Below are positions 7,412-15,200 of a DNA stretch of 16,679 bases, in pieces. The DNA lies in the NCBI GenBank assembly GCA_945281075.1, contig CALYQE010000033.1:1-16679 (forward strand). The letters run 5' to 3'. Made by a program: the position numbers and the translations under genes. Every line of letters starts with the position of its first letter. The stretch's first letter is position 1. The notes under the pieces were generated by a model, which was given only the letters and a program-made list of their open reading frames with translations, was not told the DNA's origin and did no database searches. The DNA comes from an uncultured Lactobacillus sp. Lineage in GTDB: Bacteria; Bacillota; Bacilli; Lactobacillales; Lactobacillaceae.

Positions 7412-7996
7412 TTATTTCTTCAAGAGAAGAGCAAGGCCCTTTTTAATATATTGATCCGCACTAGTCGCTTTTTCTTCTGACAAGACGGGGGTAATTCGCT
7501 CCACCTCTTTTTTGGTGTAACCCAAAGCTAATAGTGCCAAGAGCGCATCGTTTAATTCCGGAGTAATTTCCTGGCTTGTAAACTGCTCCGCCTTTTTAAC
7601 GTAATCACCGAGCTTACCTTTCAAATCGAGGACAATTTGCGAAGCGGTCTTTTTACCCACACCGGGGAAACGGGTTAGGTATTTCACTTCACCCTGCTCG
7701 ATTGCTTCTGCCAGGGAATTACTATCTTCAGCAGCCATGATTGCCAGCGCCGATTTGGGACCAATTCCGCTGACACTCAAGAGTTTTAAGAAAAGCCCCT
7801 TGTCGTCAGCAGTTTGAAAGCCATACAAAGTTATCCCGGTATCACGCACGATTTGCTCAATAAAAACTTTGGCCTTTTGACCTTCTTGGTATGCAAACGG
7901 GGTCGGGCTAAAAACCTTGTAACCTGCTCCGTTAACGTCAATTACTATGTAATCTGGCTTAACCACGGTGATTAAGCCGATCAAATATTCATACAT
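7412..7996 (-). CDS. ruvA: Holliday junction DNA-binding protein RuvA
   Basis: A 194-residue protein that binds four-way junctions as tetramers and recruits RuvB. Residues 1-64 form the OB-fold domain ([30 protein letters not shown]). Two helix-hairpin-helix DNA-contact motifs follow: [14 protein letters not shown] (74-87) and [15 protein letters not shown] (108-122). Residues about 145-194 are the small RuvB-binding domain ([18 protein letters not shown]). Length is slightly below the usual 200. The start is 2 nt after the mutL stop, and its AAAAGGAT ribosome site lies inside the mutL end, so the two genes are probably translated in a coupled way. Confidence 0.96.
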   Translation of the reverse strand: MYEYLIGLITVVKPDYIVIDVNGAGYKVFSPTPFAYQEGQKAKVFIEQIVRDTGITLYGFQTADDKGLFLKLLSVSGIGPKSALAIMAAEDSNSLAEAIEQGEVKYLTRFPGVGKKTASQIVLDLKGKLGDYVKKAEQFTSQEITPELNDALLALLALGYTKKEVERITPVLSEEKATSADQYIKKGLALLLKK

Positions 7997-7998
7997 TA

Positions 7999-9885
7999 TT
8001 ATTTATCCTTTTTAAACATTTTGCTTAATTCATTTTGGCGCAAACAAACAATTACTACATTTCCTTTGGCGTCATGGTAAGGATCAGCAAGCTGACGTAA
8101 ATCGACCAAAAGAGCATTTGCTACCGTGGTCGACAACTTTTTGCGACCAGCAACCACTCTTTGAGCTTGATCAGCAGCAATTCTTTGGATTAATCGCGCT
8201 GTGTCATGCTGATCAACATTTAAATAACTATCTAAAATTGATCTTACCGCATGTTCAATGTCACCCTCAAGCCAAGTGGGATAGGAGCGTAAAATAAAAG
8301 TATCCTGCCCAAATTCTTCTAAGATCAACCCGATTTTTTTGATTTCAGCTAATTTACCCTTGATTTGCGTGAAATCCAAACTACCAAATTCTAGAATTAA
8401 CGGCGTCAGCAAGCCCTGCTGGTTGATTTTTTGGTCAGCAAGCTGCAGCTCAATCTGATGAAAAGCCAGCAGTCGTCTTGCAGCCACCTGATCAATTAAA
8501 TAAAGATCATCATCATTGCTTGCGATTAAATAGGTCGGCGTCTGACCAAGCAACTTTAATTCGGGTAAACGGTTAGCAAGCAGTTCATCCCCTTTAGAAA
8601 TGAGGTCTTGTTTATTACGCGAGTTTGAAAAGGGCGTGAGCTGCGTTTGACGCGCAACATTCTCTGCCCAAGTCGCAGTGATCAAATAACGATGATCATC
8701 ACGAGGCTGATTCAAGTCAACATAACCCGCTGGCTGGTCTGACTGCTTTAAATCGGCGATTTTGCTTTCATGGACTTCTTCAACTTCCATCGTTGGTCTC
8801 TTAGTTTCAACCACGTTTTTATTGAGGTTAAACTTGAGCTGATCAACTCTGGTTTCCTCTTTGGCTGAAGTTAGATTGCTAATTGCGTCTGCTTGGATGT
8901 CCTTTTGTATCAACGTGCTGCTAATCACATTGGTAATCAGACGACTAAGTTCTGTCTCTTTTGACAAGCGAACCTCGCGCTTGGTCGGGTGCACATTAAC
9001 ATCGACCAGCAACGGATCGACCTTAATTTTAATTACTGCAATCGGATAATGCTTCGCGGCTAAATTGTTCCCGTAACCATTCAAGATTGCAGTGGCCAAG
9101 TGATAGTTATTAATGTAGCGCCCGTTTAATAAAATCGACATAAAATTGCGGGTCGATCGCGTTAGCCCAGGCTTGGAAATTAAACCGGTAATTTCAAAAT
9201 CGTTATCACTACTGGCTAGCGAAATCATTTTTTCAGCAGTTGGGCGACCATACACACTGGCTACAGTTTGCTGCAGGTTGCCATTGCCCGCGGTTCGCAG
9301 TAAAACGCGTCCTTCATTGAGCAAAGTCAACGAGATTTCGGGATAGCCCAAAGCGATCCGATTCACAATGTCAACTATCTGCATGATTTCAGTCCGCGGA
9401 CTGCGCAAATATTTCAAGCGTGCAGGGGTATTATAAAACAGGTCGCTTACCGTTATCTGCGTTCCCTTAACTGCGGCAGCCGTTTCTTGTGTTTTTTTAA
9501 CGCCCGCAGCAAATTCAGCTCGAGTGCCCGCGGCTTTACTGGTGCTAGTTAAAATTTCCACATGACTAACGGCTGCAATTGAAGCCAGCGCCTCGCCACG
9601 AAAGCCTAAAGTAGCAACATTAAACAAATCGCGTTCATTATTAATCTTACTAGTTGCGTGTCTGGTAAAAGCTAGGTCAATTTGGTCAGCCGGAATGCCC
9701 GAACCATTGTCTTGCACAACAATCTGCTTTAAGCCAGCGTCAACAAAATTAATTCTGATCCGACTGCTGCCGGCATCAATTGCGTTTTCAACTAATTCTT
9801 TAACCACACTTGCCGGTCGTTCAATTACTTCACCCGCAGCAATCTGGTTAGCTAAATTAACCGATAATTCATGAATTTGCGCCAT
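7999..9885 (-). CDS. mutL: DNA mismatch repair protein MutL, endonuclease motifs lost
   Basis: A 628-residue MutL. The GHKL ATPase half is intact: [11 protein letters not shown] (Glu30, Asn34), DNGSGI (59-64), ATSK (77-80), GFRGEAL (94-100), and the transducer domain with [13 protein letters not shown] (294-306). A variable linker spans about 325-440. The C-terminal dimerisation domain is recognisable, with a clamp-binding-like QGLLTPL at 490-496, collinear with QEMIVPL of B. subtilis. The metal-site motifs are all changed. DQHA-X2-E-X4-E reads [12 protein letters not shown] (465-476), ACKASIK reads AADQAQR (570-576), and CPHGRP reads DAKGNV (605-610). Positions matching B. subtilis His464, Glu468, Cys604 and His606 are Val467, Arg471, Asp605 and Lys607. 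The nicking activity expected of MutL in bacteria without MutH is therefore unlikely. The frame is intact and the gene sits 2 nt from both mutS and ruvA, so it is not a decaying gene. Confidence 0.96.
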   Translation of the reverse strand: MAQIHELSVNLANQIAAGEVIERPASVVKELVENAIDAGSSRIRINFVDAGLKQIVVQDNGSGIPADQIDLAFTRHATSKINNERDLFNVATLGFRGEALASIAAVSHVEILTSTSKAAGTRAEFAAGVKKTQETAAAVKGTQITVSDLFYNTPARLKYLRSPRTEIMQIVDIVNRIALGYPEISLTLLNEGRVLLRTAGNGNLQQTVASVYGRPTAEKMISLASSDNDFEITGLISKPGLTRSTRNFMSILLNGRYINNYHLATAILNGYGNNLAAKHYPIAVIKIKVDPLLVDVNVHPTKREVRLSKETELSRLITNVISSTLIQKDIQADAISNLTSAKEETRVDQLKFNLNKNVVETKRPTMEVEEVHESKIADLKQSDQPAGYVDLNQPRDDHRYLITATWAENVARQTQLTPFSNSRNKQDLISKGDELLANRLPELKLLGQTPTYLIASNDDDLYLIDQVAARRLLAFHQIELQLADQKINQQGLLTPLILEFGSLDFTQIKGKLAEIKKIGLILEEFGQDTFILRSYPTWLEGDIEHAVRSILDSYLNVDQHDTARLIQRIAADQAQRVVAGRKKLSTTVANALLVDLRQLADPYHDAKGNVVIVCLRQNELSKMFKKDK

Positions 9886-9887
9886 GA

Positions 9888-12485
9888 TTATTTTTCATCC
9901 TTTAAGTCTTCTTGCCAGTTCTCAACCAGTTGCATTACCTTTAATGGCGTTTGATCAGCCAGGTATAGATTGGAAATTTCATCCAGCACGTCTTTTTCCT
10001 TGTCAGTGAGTGCAGCTTCAGGGGCAATGCTATTCTCTGCTGCTTCAGGAGCAGTTTCGGTACTGAACAAATCAAGCTGTGCGCTTGTGGGACCGATGTT
10101 ATTACCCTGAGCCTCAAGTCGGTTTAATAGCTTAGTTGCTTGACGTAAAACCTTGCGTGGCAAGCCGGCAAGCTGAGCCACGTGAATGCCATAACTTTGA
10201 TCAGCAGGACCAGGTAAAATCTTGTGTAAAAATATTAGTTTCCCGTTTTCTTCGGTTGCGCCGACATGAATGTTCTTTAAACGAGGCAGGGTTTGTTCTA
10301 AATCAGTCAATTCATGGAAGTGGGTTGCAAATAAAACTTTTGCTCCCACTTCGTCATGCAAGTACTGCACAATCGCACCGGCCAAAGCCATGCCATCATA
10401 AGTTGCGGTTCCGCGCCCTATTTCATCAAACAAAACAAGACTATTTTTAGTAGCATTCTGCAAGGCTTCATTAGCCTCGGTCATTTCTACCATAAAGGTA
10501 CTTTGACCAGAAATCAGATCATCGGCGGCCCCAATTCTAGTAAAAATTTGGTCAAAAATCGGCAAATCTGCGCTGTCAGCCGGGACAAATGAACCAACCT
10601 GTGCCATCACAGCAATCAAGGCCATTTGCCTCATGTACGTACTTTTACCTGACATGTTTGGTCCGGTAATCAAGTAAATATCAGTGTTATCGGCCATTTT
10701 AACGTCATTAGGGATATACGAGCCTGCTTTCATTACCTTTTCCACGACGGGATGACGGCCAAGTACAACCTTAACGTCCTGGTTTTCCAAATGAAAAGTT
10801 GGGCGGCAATAATTATTTTCTTCCGCTACCTGTGCCAAAGAGCAAAAAACGTCAAGGGCAGCCAGCTGACCACCAAGCTTTTGCAACGCTGCAATGTACT
10901 TTTTCACTTCTTCACGTAATTTAACGAACAGTTCGTATTCCAAATCCGTTGACTTAGTCTGAGCCTCAAGAATCAAATTTTCGTGTTCCTTTAATTCAGG
11001 AGTAATATAGCGCTCGGCATTAGTCAGTGTTTGTTTACGGGTGTAGCGATCAAGCGGCACCTTGTTTTTATTGGAATTGGTTACTTGAATATAGTAGCCA
11101 AATACTTTATTATAGCCAACTTTAAGATTATCAATTCCAGTTTTTTGCCGCTCCGTTTGCTCCATTTGAGTCAGCCATTTTTTACCATTATTCATTGCGT
11201 CACGGTAACGATCAAGCTGATTGTCCACGCCTTCACGAATTAAGCCACCTTCGGTGGTCAAAATTGGTGGCTGATCAACAATCGTTGAACTAATCAATTC
11301 GGCCACGCCTAATAACGGGTCAATCTTGTCCGCGAATCGCTGGAGCTCTTTTTGATCAGAATCTTTCAAAGAAACTAAAATCTGCGGAACTGCCTTTAAA
11401 GAATGAGCCAATTGCAGCAATTCACGTGCATTAACATTACCAAAAGCAATGCGGCCAGTCAGCCGCTCCAGATCATAGACACCCTTAAGTGCATCAATGA
11501 CGTTTTCACGCGTAAAATAGCCGTCAAGCAGCTCCTGAACCATTTCCTGCCGCCTGCTGAGGCGATCAACAGACAACAACGGCCGAGCCAGCCACTGTTT
11601 TAATAAGCGGCCGCCCATGGCAGTGTGCGTCTTATCAAGTACCCAAAAGAGCGAGCCCATTTTTTTGCCGGTTTTAGCTGATGCGGTCAGCTCCAGATTA
11701 TCACGCACCGTATGCGACATCTGCAAGTACTGACTAACTTCATAGCTTTGGGCAATTTGTAAGTGCGCCAAGCTGCGACGCTGCGTCTGCAATAAGTAGC
11801 CCACTAACTGCTTGACTGCTTCTTTTTCGGCGAAATTGGTCAGCTTTTGCTGGACATATGAAATTTCGGCATGCGTGCCGGTTAATATCGCTGGTGCAGA
11901 AATTGTAATATTTGCCTTCTGCAAAGTTTCTTGGTCATGCTCGTTTAAATGTCCGTTATAAACCACTTCTCTGGTTCTCAACGATAATAATTCATTTAAA
12001 ACAGCCGCAAAGGTTTTCAAATGCGTGGCAAAAATTTCACCAGTTGACAAGTCGCTGTAGGCCAAGCCAAAAGCGTTTTTCGTCATCACTACTGAAGTTA
12101 AGTAGTTCGACTCTTTTGCTTCACTGGGTTTATCATTCATCAGCGTCCCGGGGGTAACCAATTGGATGATGCCCCTTTTGACCATTCCCTTAGCCTCTTT
12201 GGGATCTTCCAGCTGCTCACATAGCGCCACTTTGTAGCCCTTTTCAACTAGAGTATCAACATAAGAATCCACCGCAACGTGCGGGACCCCTGCCATTGGA
12301 ATCGGATTTTCGGACTTATTCGAACGATGTGTCAATGTCAGCTCCAGAATTTGCGCACCCTTAACCGCATCGTCTTCAAATAATTCGTAAAAGTCACCGA
12401 CGCGATAAAAAAGAAAAGCATCGGGATATTGTTTTTTTATTTCGTGGTATTGCTCCATCATTGGAGTTAAGCTTGCTTTGGCCAT
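9888..12485 (-). CDS. mutS: DNA mismatch repair protein MutS
   Basis: An 865-residue mismatch recognition ATPase. The mismatch-contact Phe-X-Glu is present in GDFYELFEDD (Phe32, Glu34). The connector, lever and clamp domains follow (for example GYYIQVTNSNK near 463-473). The ATPase has Walker A TGPNMSGKST (607-616), signature region TFMVEMTEAN (663-672), Walker B LVLFDEIGRGT (683-693), and ATHFHELTDL (720-729). Near the C-terminus SAQLDLFS (801-808) contains a perfect QLDLF sliding-clamp motif. Length is typical of Firmicute MutS. AAGAGGAA lies 3 nt before the ATG, and a consensus -10 is 32 nt upstream. It heads the unit mutS-mutL-ruvA-ruvB-yajC. No residue expected for function is missing. 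Confidence 0.98.
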   Translation of the reverse strand: MAKASLTPMMEQYHEIKKQYPDAFLFYRVGDFYELFEDDAVKGAQILELTLTHRSNKSENPIPMAGVPHVAVDSYVDTLVEKGYKVALCEQLEDPKEAKGMVKRGIIQLVTPGTLMNDKPSEAKESNYLTSVVMTKNAFGLAYSDLSTGEIFATHLKTFAAVLNELLSLRTREVVYNGHLNEHDQETLQKANITISAPAILTGTHAEISYVQQKLTNFAEKEAVKQLVGYLLQTQRRSLAHLQIAQSYEVSQYLQMSHTVRDNLELTASAKTGKKMGSLFWVLDKTHTAMGGRLLKQWLARPLLSVDRLSRRQEMVQELLDGYFTRENVIDALKGVYDLERLTGRIAFGNVNARELLQLAHSLKAVPQILVSLKDSDQKELQRFADKIDPLLGVAELISSTIVDQPPILTTEGGLIREGVDNQLDRYRDAMNNGKKWLTQMEQTERQKTGIDNLKVGYNKVFGYYIQVTNSNKNKVPLDRYTRKQTLTNAERYITPELKEHENLILEAQTKSTDLEYELFVKLREEVKKYIAALQKLGGQLAALDVFCSLAQVAEENNYCRPTFHLENQDVKVVLGRHPVVEKVMKAGSYIPNDVKMADNTDIYLITGPNMSGKSTYMRQMALIAVMAQVGSFVPADSADLPIFDQIFTRIGAADDLISGQSTFMVEMTEANEALQNATKNSLVLFDEIGRGTATYDGMALAGAIVQYLHDEVGAKVLFATHFHELTDLEQTLPRLKNIHVGATEENGKLIFLHKILPGPADQSYGIHVAQLAGLPRKVLRQATKLLNRLEAQGNNIGPTSAQLDLFSTETAPEAAENSIAPEAALTDKEKDVLDEISNLYLADQTPLKVMQLVENWQEDLKDEK

Positions 12486-12516
12486 TTATTCCTCTTCTTT
12501 TCTACTTACTGTAATC

Positions 12517-12545
12517 ATTATACGCTAAACGTTGGCTCAAAAGAA
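12517..12545 (-). promoter_or_regulatory. Probable promoter of mutS
   Basis: A consensus TATAAT (12522-12517) lies between the pcp terminator and mutS. The hexamer 17 nt above it is TCTTTT, a weak -35, and TTGAGC is too close. The -10 and the position support a promoter; strength is probably low. Confidence 0.5.
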
Positions 12546-12576
12546 AAAAGACCGCAATTAACGGTCTTATTTTTTT
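12541..12576 (-). terminator. Terminator of the DUF969-DUF979-pcp operon
   Basis: A 7-bp stem, AAGACCG (12548-12554) with CGGTCTT (12562-12568), and a 7-nt loop. On the minus strand the stem is followed by TTTTTTCTTTT, and on the plus strand it runs into seven T after one A. It lies about 35 nt after the pcp stop and precedes the mutS promoter. Confidence 0.85.
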
Positions 12577-12610
12577 GACTAATTAGCAATTTTGTTTTCT
12601 TAACTTCAGC

Positions 12611-13258
12611 TTACGCAATATGCCCTTCAATGCTTTGGAGATCAGGCTTGCTATCCATTTCAACAATAGCTGTAATTGCCGCTGTTATCCCCCTAACATC
12701 GTCTTCCAGGCTTAAGCTCGGCGTTTCGGGACGTGCTACCACTTGCTGTGGTAAAAACGGAATGTGCATGAAACCAGCTTTCAAATCATGAAATTCTTTG
12801 TCAATCATGTACTGAACTTGGTACATGATATGGTTACAGACAAATGTTCCAGCAGTAGTTGAAACAGCTGCCGGCAAGCCCGCCGCACGAATCGCCTTAA
12901 CCATGGTTTTAACCGGTAATTGAGTGAAGTATGCATTTTGACCATCATCATGAATCGGCGTAGCAATTGGTTGGTAACCATGATTGTCAGCAATGCGACC
13001 ATCATCAAAGTTGATTGCCACACGCTCTGGCGTCAGGGCAAACCGTCCGCCAGCCTGACCAATGTTTAGCACATAATCCGGCTTTTCGCGTACGATTGCG
13101 TCATGAACAACAGTAGCACAATCACCAAAGACAGTTGGAATTTCTAATTTTACAATTTTAGCACCGGCTATTTCGTCAGCTAAACGTTTAACTGCTTCAA
13201 TGGCCGGATTAATTTCATCATCACCAAAAGGGTCAAAACCTGTTACTAAGATTTTCAT
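12611..13258 (-). CDS. pcp: Pyroglutamyl-peptidase I (peptidase family C15)
   Basis: A 215-residue cytosolic cysteine peptidase that removes N-terminal pyroglutamate (5-oxoproline) from peptides. The N-terminal [17 protein letters not shown] is the family signature. The catalytic triad can be assigned: Glu78 in PERVAIN, Cys141 in AGTFVCNH, and His165 in GFMHIPFLP, with normal spacing. Length is exactly typical. The upstream purine box is modest (AAAAGAGAT). It is the last gene of the operon, 22 nt below the DUF979 membrane protein, which suggests that peptide cleavage and membrane transport of the freed 5-oxoproline, or uptake of pyroglutamyl peptides, go together. The enzyme identity is firm. 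Confidence 0.96.
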   Translation of the reverse strand: MKILVTGFDPFGDDEINPAIEAVKRLADEIAGAKIVKLEIPTVFGDCATVVHDAIVREKPDYVLNIGQAGGRFALTPERVAINFDDGRIADNHGYQPIATPIHDDGQNAYFTQLPVKTMVKAIRAAGLPAAVSTTAGTFVCNHIMYQVQYMIDKEFHDLKAGFMHIPFLPQQVVARPETPSLSLEDDVRGITAAITAIVEMDSKPDLQSIEGHIA

Positions 13259-13280
13259 TGCATTATCTCTTTTCTAAAAA

Positions 13281-14360
13281 CTAAAAGGCTAAGAAATACA
13301 TCAAAATAATGTGCACAATTAACATGCAAATTGCAATTGGAAACTGTTGCTTAATAACGCCCAACGGGTTTTTCATTTCCATCAGCGCAACGGGCAAAGT
13401 GTTAAAGTTAGCGGCCATTGGCGTCATTAACGTACCACAATAACCCGCGGTCATTCCCAAAGCTGCTACCACCACTGGTGAACCGCCCTGAGCAACTACA
13501 AATGGGATTCCAATGCCAGCAGTAATTACAGCAAAAGCTGCAAACGCGTTACCCATTACCGCAGTAAAGACTGCCATTGCCACACAATATAGAATTACGC
13601 CCAGTAAATGATTACCGACTGGGAATAGTCCCGAAATTGCTTTTGAAGTAGCTTGACCAACTCCAGAAGCGGTAAAGACCACGCCAAGCGTAGCAAGCAG
13701 CTGTGGTAAAATTCCGGCTGATCCGACCGAACGAACCATTCTTTGCGTGTCTTCATAGGCAACCTTAACATTCGATCTGGTTAAAGCCATTGCTACAATT
13801 AATGATAAAGCAGCGGCAATGCCAATGCCAACTTGACCGCCAAGATTAGTAAATTGGGCGATTAAAAGTGCTAAGACGGCAAGCAAGATACTTGGCAAAA
13901 ATAGCCAGTTGCCAATGCGGCTAACGGTTTGATCAGCAACTTTTTTTGGTAGCTGCTTTATCTGACCAACGCGCACCTGCTTTAACAAAGATAATAAAGC
14001 AATTACAAGCAGGCAGGCCCCATTTATTTCATTGGGTAGCCATTGGCCGACACTAAAGAGCACTGCAAATAAGAGCCAAAACAATCCTGTTCCCCAGCGC
14101 ACCGGATTAGTTCGATCACTCACAGACTCAATTGCTGCTGCTAAAAAGAAGAGCCCAATGATAACAAAGCAAACTAATAATAGATTGTTAACTAGCTCAG
14201 GGGTAATAAAAGAATTGAGGTGGCTCCACCAAGCTGCAAAGCCACTAAAAAGAAAATTGAAAGGATACCAAATTATTTCTCCAAAACGACCAATTAAAGC
14301 GCCCAAGGAACCTAAAAAGTTGCTAACGGTGTGAAAAATATTATTAATGATCGAACCCAT
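13281..14360 (-). CDS. DUF979 membrane protein, putative 5-oxoproline transporter subunit
   Basis: A 359-residue polytopic membrane protein with about nine or ten hydrophobic segments (for example 58-77, 90-107, 112-126, 151-169, 175-193, 219-236, 252-269, 273-291, 340-358). The conserved C-terminal stretch TAGYCGTLMTPMAANFNTLP (304-323) is typical of DUF979 as I recall the family. DUF979 and DUF969 proteins almost always occur together and often beside pcp. Current databases name them as subunits of a 5-oxoproline transporter, which I state from memory. The start overlaps the DUF969 stop by 1 bp (TAATG), with AAGGAGA 5 nt upstream, so coupled translation in fixed ratio is likely. The family is firm; substrate and transport direction are not shown by the sequence. 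Confidence 0.85.
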   Translation of the reverse strand: MGSIINNIFHTVSNFLGSLGALIGRFGEIIWYPFNFLFSGFAAWWSHLNSFITPELVNNLLLVCFVIIGLFFLAAAIESVSDRTNPVRWGTGLFWLLFAVLFSVGQWLPNEINGACLLVIALLSLLKQVRVGQIKQLPKKVADQTVSRIGNWLFLPSILLAVLALLIAQFTNLGGQVGIGIAAALSLIVAMALTRSNVKVAYEDTQRMVRSVGSAGILPQLLATLGVVFTASGVGQATSKAISGLFPVGNHLLGVILYCVAMAVFTAVMGNAFAAFAVITAGIGIPFVVAQGGSPVVVAALGMTAGYCGTLMTPMAANFNTLPVALMEMKNPLGVIKQQFPIAICMLIVHIILMYFLAF

Positions 14361-15028
14361 TATTTCTCCTTGCTAACCTTTAATTTTTTATCAAAAAAGT
14401 GGTTGTATATTAAACAGAAAATGTAGCAGATAATTGCAATTGGAATAGTGCAAAGCACTACGCCTGAAGCTGCGATTGGGTGTCCCAAAGACTTCATTGT
14501 ACTCGTGATCAGCAAAACACTGGAAGAACCAACAAATAAGTTCTGGGCGAAAAAGTTACCAAAGTTATCACTTGCCGCAGCTCTACCCTTAATCTGATCG
14601 GCTTCTAATTCCGTTAATTCGCCATTAACTTTGCCAGCAGCCTGAGCCATAGGGTTGATTAATGGGGCAATAAACTGAACCTGACCTTGAAGGGAGATGC
14701 CGAAGGCACTTGCCACCTCACGAACCGCTGTATAAATGTCGAAAATGCGGCCTGGAGTTAGGTTCTTGAGCTTCTTGAGCAAATTAACCGAAGCCTCTTT
14801 AAGACCGTGTCTTTCAATAATTCCAATAGTTGGTAAAGTGAGGAAAAAAAGTGAAACCATTCGGTTATCAATAAATCCTTTACCTAAAATTTTTAAAAAT
14901 GTAACAAAATCAATTCCTGAAACTAGGGCAGTTACTAAAGCTGCAATTACTACAACAGCAACCGTGTCAAGTTTTAGCGCAAACCCGACCACAATCACTA
15001 AAATGCCTAGCAAGCATAAATATTCCAT
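14360..15028 (-). CDS. DUF969 membrane protein, putative 5-oxoproline transporter subunit
   Basis: A 222-residue membrane protein with hydrophobic segments near 2-17, 22-39, 58-72, 161-177 and 187-208. Between them is a polar central region carrying LKNLTPGRIFDIYTAVREVASAFG (88-111) and RAAASDNFGNFFAQNLFVGS (149-168), which look like the conserved DUF969 core. The open frame continues 41 codons upstream, but that part is polar, crosses the promoter and reaches the preceding terminator. ATG at 15028 with AAGGAAGG 7 nt before it is the natural start and begins directly at the first membrane helix. It is the first gene of the DUF969-DUF979-pcp operon, and the two membrane proteins presumably form one complex. 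Confidence 0.85.
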   Translation of the reverse strand: MEYLCLLGILVIVVGFALKLDTVAVVVIAALVTALVSGIDFVTFLKILGKGFIDNRMVSLFFLTLPTIGIIERHGLKEASVNLLKKLKNLTPGRIFDIYTAVREVASAFGISLQGQVQFIAPLINPMAQAAGKVNGELTELEADQIKGRAAASDNFGNFFAQNLFVGSSSVLLITSTMKSLGHPIAASGVVLCTIPIAIICYIFCLIYNHFFDKKLKVSKEK

Positions 15029-15035
15029 TAATTTT

Positions 15036-15043
15036 CCTTCCTT
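15036..15043 (-). promoter_or_regulatory. Ribosome binding site fixing the DUF969 start
   Basis: The minus strand reads AAGGAAGG, 7 nt before ATG at 15028. It rules out the longer open frame that begins at 15151. Confidence 0.7.
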
Positions 15044-15068
15044 ACCAAAAAATAAATAATAATTAAAC

Positions 15069-15097
15069 ATGCTAATATTATTCTCATTTATTGTCAA
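15069..15097 (-). promoter_or_regulatory. Sigma-A promoter of the DUF969-DUF979-pcp operon
   Basis: A perfect TTGACA (15097-15092), a 17-nt spacer and TAGCAT (15074-15069), 40 nt above the DUF969 start. The leader below it is extremely AT-rich. This is the best-formed promoter in the window. No clear operator is visible. Confidence 0.75.
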
Positions 15098-15149
15098 GCT
15101 TGTTTCATATTTTTTGCTTATCAAACTATCATTTATTTTGCATAGCAAC

Positions 15150-15176
15150 AAAAAAGCAACCTCCTACGGAGATTGC
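15150..15176 (-). terminator. Terminator of the SLAP-protein gene
   Basis: On the minus strand GCAATCTCC, loop GTA, GGAGGTTGC forms a 9-bp stem including one G-U pair, followed by six T. It lies 24 nt after the stop. The equivalent plus-strand stem has a mismatch, so it is designed for minus-strand transcription. Confidence 0.9.
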
Positions 15177-15200
15177 CAGAAAATTGTTTTTAACTATTAA

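Noticed and set aside
7408..7421. A short palindrome AAGAAATAATTCTT at the end of ruvA as a terminator or damage-response operator.
   Set aside because: Only 5-bp AT arms with no T-run, and no match to the Gram-positive LexA consensus (CGAAC-N4-GTTCG).
824..14334. Numerous open frames of 60-110 codons on the plus strand (for example at 824-1045, 1479-1790, 6051-6380, 14736-15059).
   Set aside because: All lie opposite well-conserved minus-strand genes, have no recognisable domains or ribosome sites, and look like antisense shadows.
15069..15097. A possible metal-regulator (Fur-like) operator in the AT-rich GAGAATAATATTAGC text of the DUF969 promoter.
   Set aside because: There is no convincing dyad symmetry, and the text is explained by the promoter itself.
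15029..15151. A 41-codon N-terminal extension of the DUF969 protein.
   Set aside because: It crosses the consensus TTGACA promoter and reaches the upstream terminator. A strong ribosome site precedes the internal ATG at 15028.
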